A DNA stretch of 13,293 bases, taken from assembly GCA_964370035.1 (NCBI GenBank), contig CAYJGT010000044.1:1-13293 (forward strand), given 5' to 3'. The position numbers and the translations under genes were made by a program. The stretch comes from CAYJHC01 sp964370035 (lineage in GTDB: Bacteria > Bacillota > Clostridia > Peptostreptococcales > Anaerovoracaceae). The notes beneath the pieces are model-generated. The model was not told the DNA's origin. It saw only the letters and a program-made list of their open reading frames with translations, and did not search any database. Positions 1-5,644 of the stretch are shown here, in pieces (position 1 is the stretch's first letter; each line of letters begins with the position of its first letter).

Positions 1-324
1 GTGAACTCTAAAAGTTCGTAGCTGATGATTTTTGAATATTTTATGGGTAAGGGGTAAATTTATACATATCACTATTAAATTCTTATTGTAAAGACTGAAA
101 AATCAAGGTATAATTAAATAATATCAGTATACTTATTGAAGGAATTAATTTAGGTACAATTGATTTGTATAGTTAAAGTGTCTCTTATTGATAAAGATTC
201 TATTTTTATAAGTATATTTAATGAGTTTTCGGACCAAAATTCGGCAGAGAAATTTACAAGCTGAAATAAATATAATTTGAGTTAAATTTAGTTTAATGGA
301 CATTAACAAGTTGTGAGGCAGGAA
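1..324. other. Non-coding region upstream of the pilus-type operon
   Basis: AT-rich stretch with no convincing gene. The first 21 bases read GTG AAC TCT AAA AGT TCG TAG and could be the tail of an upstream gene, but six codons are too few to judge. The main signal is a promoter at 86-114. Its predicted transcript would have a leader of about 200 nt before the ATG at 325. I saw only weak short inverted repeats in that leader and no riboswitch class I recognise. Confidence 0.5.
86..114 (+). promoter_or_regulatory. Sigma-A-type promoter for the pilus-type operon
   Basis: TTGTAA (86-91) and TATAAT (109-114) are separated by exactly 17 bases. The -10 box is perfect and the -35 box matches 5 of 6 consensus bases. 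The transcription start would lie near 121. It is the best promoter upstream of the lipoprotein gene and probably drives the run of closely spaced genes to the terminator at 5290-5343. Confidence 0.65.
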
Positions 325-1281
325 ATGCAAAAAAGAAACACTAGTACTAAGAAAAGAATTATAATAAGCATGGTAATGATTATGGTTACCCTGTCTTTTT
401 CAGCTTGCGGTGGGGCTTCCAGCTATTATACTAGTGATGAACCTGTTAGAGATCCTTTGGATGCAGCAGTTAGAGTACCAGTGGCAAGTAATAGTTCAGT
501 ATACAATGGTAGCGTAGCAACTGTAGATTATTCTAACGCATCAGAAGGATATGTAATGGTTAAATATACAGGGAGTCATACGGGGAAAATCAAAATGCAA
601 ATAAGGGGACCATCTTATATTGATTATACATATGACTTAACTCCAGGCTCTGAATATGTGGCTTTTCCACTTACCGAAGGGAGTGGGAATTACTCGATTA
701 CTGTTTACGAACAACTAGACGGAAATCAATATTCTGTTGCAGCATCTACTAGTGTCTGGGCTAGCATAGATAATAGTTTTTCTCCTTTCCTATATTCTAA
801 TCAGTATGTTAATTTTACGGCAGAAAGTAATGCTGTAGGAACAGCTAAAGATATATATTCTCATACTTCAACAGACTTAGAATTTGTCGCAGGAGTATAT
901 AACTATACTATGGATACAGTGAAGTACGATAATGAAAAGGCAGAAGCTGCAGGTGGAGGAGAGATATCAGGCTACCTTCCTAATATAGATGAGGTGGTTT
1001 CTAGTGGAAAAGGAATCTGTTTTGACTATGCTGTATTAATGGCATCAATGCTTCGTTCTCAGAATGTTCCCACTAAATTACAAATAGGATACTCGGGTGA
1101 GGTTTATCATGCTTGGATATCTGTATATACGGCAGAAACAGGATGGGTTGAAGATATTATACAATTTAATGGAAATAGTTGGTCCCTAATGGATCCAACT
1201 TTTGGAGATACAACTGGTGAAAGTGATCTTAAGGAATATGTAGGAAATGGTGAAAATTATGTTGAAAAATTCGTCTACTAA
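325..1281 (+). CDS. Transglutaminase-like (papain-fold) lipoprotein
   Basis: A probable surface lipoprotein of 318 aa. The N-terminus has a basic stretch, a hydrophobic segment (about residues 12-26) and a lipobox-like SFSAC ending at Cys28. Next come a Ser/Thr/Tyr-rich, probably beta-sandwich region (about 45-145) and a C-terminal transglutaminase-like core. The Cys-His-Asp triad is visible: Cys232 in GKGICFDYA, His262 in VYHAWISVY and Asp290 in LMDPTF. In this superfamily (PF01841-like) the triad serves proteolysis, amidase or crosslinking reactions; the substrate here is unknown. I chose ATG 325 over GTG 313 because GAGG (315-318) sits 6 nt before the ATG, and because the start then leads straight into the signal peptide. 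The gene's 3' end overlaps the pilC-like gene by 23 nt, which suggests translational coupling. The Phe at -3 of the lipobox is atypical. Confidence 0.8.
   Translation: MQKRNTSTKKRIIISMVMIMVTLSFSACGGASSYYTSDEPVRDPLDAAVRVPVASNSSVYNGSVATVDYSNASEGYVMVKYTGSHTGKIKMQIRGPSYIDYTYDLTPGSEYVAFPLTEGSGNYSITVYEQLDGNQYSVAASTSVWASIDNSFSPFLYSNQYVNFTAESNAVGTAKDIYSHTSTDLEFVAGVYNYTMDTVKYDNEKAEAAGGGEISGYLPNIDEVVSSGKGICFDYAVLMASMLRSQNVPTKLQIGYSGEVYHAWISVYTAETGWVEDIIQFNGNSWSLMDPTFGDTTGESDLKEYVGNGENYVEKFVY
1249..1253 (+). promoter_or_regulatory. Ribosome binding site for the pilC-like gene
   Basis: GGTGA lies 5 nt before ATG 1259, inside the end of the lipoprotein gene. It supports that start over ATG 1247, whose nearest AGGAA (1242-1246) abuts the start codon with no spacing. 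Confidence 0.4.
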
Positions 1282-2341
1282 AGAAATGAAAAAAGATGCG
1301 AAGGGTAAAGTGATTTCTAATTTAGATTTATCAGCCTTTTGTGGCCAGATGGCAATGATACTTAATGCTGGAATAACCACAGTTGAAGGTATACACATCA
1401 TGGAAGAGGAAGCTTCAGGGAAAATGGGGAAGGAGCTTCTGAAAGAAATGATTGATAATTTGGAAATGGGCTACACCTTCCATGAAACCTTAGATAGGAT
1501 GGGAATATTCCCACACTATATGGTTAACATGGTTAAAATTGGAGAAAGAGCAGGTAAGCTAGACATTGTATTTGCAGCATTGGCTAAATATTATAAAAAA
1601 GAAGATGATGTTCAAAATGCAGTAAGACAGTCAGTGCTCTACCCTGCAGTAATGACTGTAATGATGTTAGTCGTTGTTGGATTCTTATTAATAAAGGTTA
1701 TTCCGATTTTCGATTCGGTTTTCGCTCAACTTGGAAGCGAACTTACTGGCTTTGCGAAAAGTGTAATGGTGCTAGGAAATGCAATGAATGCATATAGCCT
1801 TTGGATTTTCATAGGACTGGTAGCCATTATATTATTAGTTGTTATTATAATGCATACAAAGGGTGGAAAAGCTGCTTTTGCAAAGTTTAAGGAAAACTCA
1901 AGGTTGACTAGGGGCATTACTGATAAGATAGCAGTTTCTAGATTTTCAAATGGTATGGCATTGATGCTTGCTAGTGGCTTGGACACAACACAAAGCCTTG
2001 AAATGATTGAAGGGCTAATTGAAAACAAGAGAATGAAAGCAAAGGTTAAAAAATGTATTGCAGGAATGGAAGATGGCAAGAGCTTTGAAACTGCAATGGT
2101 AGAAAACGAAATTTATAGTGGGCTATATGCAAGAATGCTTTTAGTTGGATTTAAAACTGGTTCAGTAGATGGAGTAATGGAAGAAATTTCAGAGCGCTAT
2201 GAAGAAGAAGTAGATCAAAAGCTAACAAATATTATAGGTATTATTGAGCCGACTCTAGTTGCCGTGCTTTCGGTAATTGTTGGAGCAATTCTTTTATCTG
2301 TAATGTTCCCTCTAATGAGCATAATGTCAGCTTTAGGTTAA
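1259..2341 (+). CDS. pilC: Type IV pilus / type II secretion inner-membrane platform protein, PilC/GspF family
   Basis: The platform protein on which pilins are assembled and with which the cytoplasmic ATPases interact. The product is 360 aa, near the usual PilC/GspF length (about 350-400). It has two GspF domains (PF00482-like). The first, about residues 25-148, begins LSAFCGQMAMILNAGITTVE and has the family pattern IGERAGKL. The second, about 222-348, has FSNGMALMLASGLDTTQSL and GFKTGSVDGVM. There are three membrane segments: about 129-150 after SVLYP, about 180-198, and the C-terminal one about 329-352 after the conserved EP of GIIEPTLVAV. ATG 1247 and ATG 1286 are alternative starts; conserved sequence begins downstream of all three. 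The gene overlaps the lipoprotein by 23 nt and precedes pilin-like genes. Whether the machine makes a pilus, a pseudopilus or a DNA-uptake fibre cannot be told from this protein. Confidence 0.9.
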   Translation: MLKNSSTKEMKKDAKGKVISNLDLSAFCGQMAMILNAGITTVEGIHIMEEEASGKMGKELLKEMIDNLEMGYTFHETLDRMGIFPHYMVNMVKIGERAGKLDIVFAALAKYYKKEDDVQNAVRQSVLYPAVMTVMMLVVVGFLLIKVIPIFDSVFAQLGSELTGFAKSVMVLGNAMNAYSLWIFIGLVAIILLVVIIMHTKGGKAAFAKFKENSRLTRGITDKIAVSRFSNGMALMLASGLDTTQSLEMIEGLIENKRMKAKVKKCIAGMEDGKSFETAMVENEIYSGLYARMLLVGFKTGSVDGVMEEISERYEEEVDQKLTNIIGIIEPTLVAVLSVIVGAILLSVMFPLMSIMSALG

Positions 2342-2359
2342 AGAAAGATAGGATATGTA

Positions 2360-2505
2360 ATGAGTGGTAAAAATTATTTCGTAAAGAAAAAGCCAAAGTA
2401 TTTAAAATTGATGATACAAATTCTTATATTCGTTGCCTTTTTTGGGGTTCTTGGCTTGGCCTTTGATTCTGTAAGTGAAGGAAACCAAGATCAAGAAATA
2501 GAGTC
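2360..2505 (+). CDS. Partial membrane-anchored pilus-cluster protein, cut by the assembly gap
   Basis: Only the first 49 residues are present before the N run. They comprise a Lys-rich cytoplasmic start (residues 1-16), one hydrophobic segment (about 17-35) and an acidic, Gln-rich start of an extracellular domain. AGGA at 2350-2353 sits 6 nt before the ATG, and the gene follows pilC by 18 nt. The layout of one N-terminal anchor plus an outside domain is that of a minor pilin or accessory protein, but there is no typical prepilin GFTLxE motif. The rest of the gene is missing from the assembly. The frame continues open across the N run into the next block only by coincidence and should not be read as one protein. 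Confidence 0.6.
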
Positions 2506-2605
2506 NNNNNNNNNNNNNNNNNNNNNNNNNNNNNNNNNNNNNNNNNNNNNNNNNNNNNNNNNNNNNNNNNNNNNNNNNNNNNNNNNNNNNNNNNNNNNNN
2601 NNNNN
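2506..2605. other. Assembly gap (100 N)
   Basis: Exactly 100 N, the usual placeholder for a scaffold gap of unknown length. It interrupts the pilus-type operon between two partial genes. The missing DNA could be short or could hold whole genes, such as a major pilin or a prepilin peptidase. Confidence 0.97.
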
Positions 2606-3055
2606 ATACTGTTTGCACTTGGATTGTTCTGCGTCTTTGCAGTTTCAGCCTTGCTTGTTGTGCAAATTGGTTCTACGGCCTATAAGAACAATGTTAAAAA
2701 CACAGAAAGTGTATTTTCTTCTCGTACAGCAATTTCGTTTATCGAAAAACAAGTAAAGCAAAATGATGATGCAGGTGGAGTTACAGTGGGAACATTAGGC
2801 GATATACCAGCATTGCTACTTGAAACGGAAATAGAGGGAGAAACTTATATTAATTATATCTACTATTATGAGGATAATTTGCGAGAACTTTTTACAAAAG
2901 AAGGAACTGAAGTATTAGCATCTTCTGGAGAAGAGTTAATACCACTTAAAGAGTTTGAGATAAAACAGTTAGGGGAAAAGACTTTTTCCTTCTCTGTTGT
3001 AGATAATAATGATGCTAAATCGCAAACAGTAATTTCTGTTAGAAGCGAAGAATAA
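2606..3055 (+). CDS. C-terminal part of a DUF4860-like membrane-anchored pilus-cluster protein
   Basis: The visible 149 residues after the gap begin inside a hydrophobic segment (ILFALGLFCVFAVSALLVVQ). They continue with a region resembling the DUF4860 family as I remember it: RTAISFIEKQVKQNDDAGGV, then GDIPALLLETEIEGETYINYIYYYEDNLRELF, then a Glu-rich end. Family members have one N-terminal membrane segment and an outside domain, and occur in clostridial type IV pilus clusters; their function is not established. Only a few N-terminal residues and the start codon appear to be lost in the gap. The next gene starts 14 nt downstream behind a very strong ribosome binding site. The family name comes from memory of the conserved pattern and was not tested by a search. 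Confidence 0.65.
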   Translation: MLFALGLFCVFAVSALLVVQIGSTAYKNNVKNTESVFSSRTAISFIEKQVKQNDDAGGVTVGTLGDIPALLLETEIEGETYINYIYYYEDNLRELFTKEGTEVLASSGEELIPLKEFEIKQLGEKTFSFSVVDNNDAKSQTVISVRSEE

Positions 3056-3069
3056 GGAAGGAGGGTTTT

Positions 3070-3507
3070 ATGAAATTACAGAGAAAATCAAGTATATTTT
3101 TAATGGAACTTATAATTTCAATTTTGTTTTTTGCCCTCTGCGCAGCAGTGTGTATTCAGCTTTTTGTATACTCTAATACCTTAAGCGAGGAAAGCTACGA
3201 TAGAAATCATGGAGTTACAAAGGCTCGTTCTGTTGCAGAAGTATTAATTGCAAATAAGGGAAACCTAGAGAGTTTGTTTGAAATTTTTCCAATGACAAAA
3301 GAGGGTGATGCTGTAGTAGCTTATTATGACGAAGATGGAGAATTTGTAAGTGAGGAAGATGGAGACTATAAACTACAGGTTCTTGTGGAAGAAAATGAGG
3401 GAATGAAAGATATTAATATCGAAACTTATAAAAAGGGTGAAGACAGCATAATATACCAATTAAGCACTAAGGTATATGAGCCTGAAACTATAGGAGGTGG
3501 CCAGTAA
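3070..3507 (+). CDS. Pilin-like protein with a type IV prepilin-like N-terminus
   Basis: A 145 aa protein with a short basic leader (MKLQRKSS) and then a hydrophobic helix (about residues 9-30) starting IFLMELIISILFF. If prepilin peptidase cuts between Ser8 and Ile9, Glu13 becomes position 5 of the mature protein, the hallmark Glu of type IV pilins. Ser would replace the usual Gly at -1. The rest (about 31-145) is a strongly acidic, probably globular domain ending GGGQ. The ribosome binding site GGAAGGAGGG ends 5 nt before the ATG. It overlaps the next gene by one base (TAATG). Its length and single copy fit a minor pilin or pseudopilin better than an abundant major pilin, but that is inference. 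Confidence 0.65.
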   Translation: MKLQRKSSIFLMELIISILFFALCAAVCIQLFVYSNTLSEESYDRNHGVTKARSVAEVLIANKGNLESLFEIFPMTKEGDAVVAYYDEDGEFVSEEDGDYKLQVLVEENEGMKDINIETYKKGEDSIIYQLSTKVYEPETIGGGQ

Positions 3508-3986
3508 TGAAAAAAACTATTGAAGTTGGCGTACCTATAGGGACAAGTCTTATGCTTATGGTATTTGTATTGACCTGCTTAATTACATTTGCTGCACTGT
3601 CATTTATTTCTTCTAATAATGACAATGAAATGAGTATTTCAACAGCAAACAGTAGTGATGAATACTATGAGGCGGAAAGTAAAGCCCAAGAAAACCTAAA
3701 AGAGATAGATCAAGTTCTAAAAGAAGAATACAACAGTAAAGGTTCCTCATACTTAACATCCGCTTTAGATATATTAAGTGATAATGAAGAGTATATGGTA
3801 GAAAAAATAGATGGTACAAATTATCTGTCTTTTAATATAGAGGTAGATGAGGAAGAAAGCCTTAATGCAAAGATTGAATTACTTTCTCCGAAAAGCGGCC
3901 AAGGGTTTTACGAAATAAGGGAATGGAAATTGGTATATACGGGAGACTGGGAAGCAGATGATACACTTCCAGTTTTCATTGATTAA
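3507..3986 (+). CDS. Membrane-anchored protein of unknown function in the pilus-type operon
   Basis: I recognise no named domain. The 159 aa product has one hydrophobic segment near the N-terminus (about residues 10-35, VPIGTSLMLMVFVLTCLITF) and an acidic outside domain. That domain has a likely helical stretch (about 50-75, DEYYEAESKAQENLKEIDQV) and a C-terminal beta-rich part ending REWKLVYTGDWEADDTLPVFID. Similar proteins with an N-terminal VPxG-hydrophobic start sit in other Lachnospiraceae pilus clusters as far as I recall. It lacks the Glu-5 prepilin pattern, so peptidase processing is not expected. GGAGGTGG upstream of the TAATG junction gives a strong start and coupling to the pilin-like gene. 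A structural or anchoring role beside the minor pilins is a guess. Confidence 0.6.
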   Translation: MKKTIEVGVPIGTSLMLMVFVLTCLITFAALSFISSNNDNEMSISTANSSDEYYEAESKAQENLKEIDQVLKEEYNSKGSSYLTSALDILSDNEEYMVEKIDGTNYLSFNIEVDEEESLNAKIELLSPKSGQGFYEIREWKLVYTGDWEADDTLPVFID

Positions 3987-4004
3987 GAGGAAGTTGGTAG
4001 ATTA

Positions 4005-5099
4005 ATGGATTTTAAAAGAATTGCAAAGCTTGCTGTAGAAAAGGAAATGTCTGATATTTTTATCGTTGCAGGACTTCCTATTAAAGGGAAGGCAAAAGGA
4101 ACTATAGAAGATTTTTCTGAACTAAATGAGAGCCCTGACGATGCATATGATAAAAAGATGTCGCCTGACGCAACTCAGAATTTAATTGAACAAATATATG
4201 AACTTGCAGGTCATAGAGATTTTCAATTAGTGAATGAAAAAGGAGATGACGACTTCTCTTTTGCTATACAAGATGTTTCTAGATTTAGAGTTAATACCTA
4301 TAAGCAGCGGGGGACTTTCGCGGCAGTTATTAGAATAATTGCATTTACCCTTCCTGATTCTGCAAGTCTTGGAATTGGTGATACAGTTGCAAAAATAGCA
4401 AATCTTTCAAGTGGGATGGCATTGGTTACAGGCCCTGCGGGTAGTGGAAAGAGTACTACTTTAGCTTGTGCAATTAATGATATTAATCAGCATAAAGAGT
4501 CTCATATTATTACACTGGAAGACCCTCTTGAATTTTTACATTCACATAAAAATAGTATAGTAACACAAAGGGAAATAAATATAGACACTGAAAGTTTTGT
4601 ATCTGCACTTAGGGCTGCTTTAAGACAGGCTCCGAACGTAATCTTAATAGGAGAGCTTAGAGATTCAGAAACTATTGAAATAGCAATGACAGCGGCAGAG
4701 ACAGGTCATTTAATACTAAGCAGCTTACATACCATAGGTGCAGCAAAATCTATAGATAGAATTGTAGATTCCTTCCCGCCAAATCAACAGTCTCAAATAT
4801 TGTTGCAACTTTCTATGGTTTTAAAAGTAGTTGTATCACAGCAGCTAATACCGACAAAATCAGGAAAGCTGACACCAGTGTTTGAAGTTGTAGTTGTAAC
4901 TCCAGCAATAGCAAACTTAATAAGAGAAGGAAAAACTCATCAAATCAATAATGCCATTGCTACTGCAGCTCCTGAAGAGGGAATGATTAGCATGGATAAA
5001 AGTTTAATTGATCTTTATAATGAAGACGTTATAGCTGAAGAAGTTTTACTCAAATACGCAAATAACAAAGAGATGGTAAAGAAGCGTTTAGGCCTTTAA
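4005..5099 (+). CDS. pilT: PilT-family type IV pilus ATPase (retraction-type)
   Basis: A cytoplasmic hexameric ATPase that in the PilT family powers pilus disassembly and retraction. Its 364 aa length matches PilT (about 340-370) rather than the longer PilB/GspE. Visible motifs are Walker A GPAGSGKST (residues 143-151, Lys149), an Asp-box-like IITLEDPLEFLHSHKNSIV, Walker B VILIGE (212-217, Glu217) and the His-box pattern TAAETGHLILSSLHT. The C-terminal AIANLIREGKTHQI corresponds to the PilT AIRNLIREGK region. The N-terminal PAS-like domain starts with the typical SDIFIVAG and contains a small insert (about residues 40-55). The start lies 18 nt after the previous gene; the Shine-Dalgarno (GAGGA 3987-3991) is rather distant. 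Ala145 replaces the usual Thr in the P-loop, away from the catalytic residues. It is the last gene of the operon. Confidence 0.88.
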   Translation: MDFKRIAKLAVEKEMSDIFIVAGLPIKGKAKGTIEDFSELNESPDDAYDKKMSPDATQNLIEQIYELAGHRDFQLVNEKGDDDFSFAIQDVSRFRVNTYKQRGTFAAVIRIIAFTLPDSASLGIGDTVAKIANLSSGMALVTGPAGSGKSTTLACAINDINQHKESHIITLEDPLEFLHSHKNSIVTQREINIDTESFVSALRAALRQAPNVILIGELRDSETIEIAMTAAETGHLILSSLHTIGAAKSIDRIVDSFPPNQQSQILLQLSMVLKVVVSQQLIPTKSGKLTPVFEVVVVTPAIANLIREGKTHQINNAIATAAPEEGMISMDKSLIDLYNEDVIAEEVLLKYANNKEMVKKRLGL

Positions 5100-5240
5100 T
5101 ATTAAAATCCCTTATACACAAAAGAAGTTATAAGAATTAAAGTATATAAGTTTAAGCTCCAATAGAAAGTGATGAAAGCTTTAAAACTCAAATAGGCTAA
5201 TTGAAAAGACAAGAACTGATAAGTTTCCAATTAGAGAACC

Positions 5241-5280
5241 TTGAATAATAAAGAAAATAAATGATAATCTTTATTATCAA
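5241..5280. repeat. AT-rich inverted repeat downstream of pilT
   Basis: ATAATAAAGA (5245-5254) is the exact reverse complement of TCTTTATTAT (5268-5277). TTGA/TCAA flanks extend the stem with a one-base bulge, and the loop is 13 nt. It has no G+C-rich stem and no following T-tract, so it is not a typical terminator. It could stabilise the transcript 3' end or be chance in AT-rich DNA. Confidence 0.35.
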
Positions 5281-5289
5281 ATATACCGT

Positions 5290-5343
5290 AAATCTCTATC
5301 CTCTTTTTTAAAAAATTTTGAGAAAGTAGAGATTTATTTTTTT
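5290..5343 (+). terminator. Rho-independent terminator of the pilus-type operon
   Basis: AAATCTCTA (5290-5298) pairs perfectly with TAGAGATTT (5327-5335). The interior can pair further (CTC 5301-5303 with GAG 5320-5322). Seven T follow at 5337-5343. The stem is AT-rich but the geometry is classic. It lies about 190 nt past the pilT stop and before the promoter of the next gene. Confidence 0.75.
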
Positions 5344-5419
5344 GCCCTGGATGAATATTTGGTTAAGTGAATATTATTTGTGTAGTTATGTGATTATGGT
5401 GTATTTTGTCTGAAATACA

Positions 5420-5448
5420 TTGAAAAATAAAGGTTAATTTGCTATAAT
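5420..5448 (+). promoter_or_regulatory. Sigma-A-type promoter for the GGDEF-EAL gene
   Basis: TTGAAA (5420-5425) and TATAAT (5443-5448) have 17-bp spacing; one base differs from consensus in total. The start of transcription would be near 5455, leaving an untranslated leader of about 190 nt before ATG 5645. It lies just downstream of the pilus operon terminator, so the gene is probably transcribed on its own. Confidence 0.7.
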
Positions 5449-5558
5449 TTATTTCAAATCAACAAAAGTAAGTTGAGATTCATTAAGGGAAAATGGATTT
5501 TAATTACTAGGCCAAATAAGCCTTTTATTTTAATGAAAAAAATTAAAGTCTAAAGTAG

Positions 5559-5608
5559 TATACCAATTTAAACGCTTTAGAAATATACCAATTTAAATAC
5601 TCTAGTAA
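5559..5608. repeat. Two tandem 25-bp direct repeats in the GGDEF-EAL leader
   Basis: Units 5559-5583 and 5584-5608 share an identical 14-mer, TATACCAATTTAAA (5559-5572 and 5584-5597), and agree at 21 of 25 positions by my alignment. The preceding 25 bases (5534-5558) match weakly (about 14 of 25), possibly a decayed third unit. A spacing near 2.5 helical turns is compatible with binding sites for a repeated or dimeric regulator, but I know no protein with this site. Confidence 0.6.
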
Positions 5609-5628
5609 TATATTAAAATATATTACTA
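5603..5628. promoter_or_regulatory. Perfect palindrome just upstream of the GGDEF-EAL start
   Basis: TAGTAATATATT (5603-5614) and AATATATTACTA (5617-5628) are exact reverse complements separated by AA. The left arm overlaps the end of the second 25-bp repeat. The palindrome ends 16 nt before ATG 5645 and leaves the AAAGG ribosome binding site (5635-5639) free. It could be an operator or a 5' UTR hairpin. Confidence 0.55.
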
Positions 5629-5644
5629 ATTCAGAAAGGTAATT

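Larger units (their letters stand above)
5100..5644. other. 545-nt intergenic region between pilT and the GGDEF-EAL gene
   Basis: No gene was found here. From left to right it holds an AT-rich hairpin (5241-5280), the operon terminator (5290-5343), a promoter (5420-5448), and a leader of about 190 nt. The leader has short pairing elements: CAAC/GTTG near 5460-5475, TTTAATT 5499-5505 with AATTAAA 5541-5547, and within that AGGC 5509-5512 with GCCT 5520-5523. Two 25-bp direct repeats and a palindrome follow. The stretch 5100-5240 shows nothing I can interpret. Confidence 0.55.

Noticed and set aside
313..324. GTG start for the lipoprotein
   Set aside because: It overlaps the likely ribosome binding site of ATG 325 and has no good site upstream of itself.
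115..324. Possible c-di-GMP riboswitch in the pilus operon leader
   Set aside because: Such switches control pilus genes in some clostridia, but I found none of the conserved core segments of class I or II here.
145..330. 61-codon minus-strand open frame upstream of the lipoprotein
   Set aside because: It is AT-rich Lys/Asn/Ile-type composition expected from non-coding DNA, with no homology I recognise.
2360..3055. A single 231-residue open frame spanning the N gap
   Set aside because: The gap size is arbitrary and both sides look like separate proteins with their own membrane segments, so I split it into two partial genes.
5264..5275. 12-mer ATAATCTTTATT, whose reverse complement occurs at 13235-13246
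   Set aside because: An AT-only-like 12-mer recurring once in 13 kb of AT-rich DNA can be chance; no longer match surrounds it.
5559..5608. CRISPR-like repeats
   Set aside because: Only two directly adjoining 25-bp units with no spacers and no cas genes nearby.
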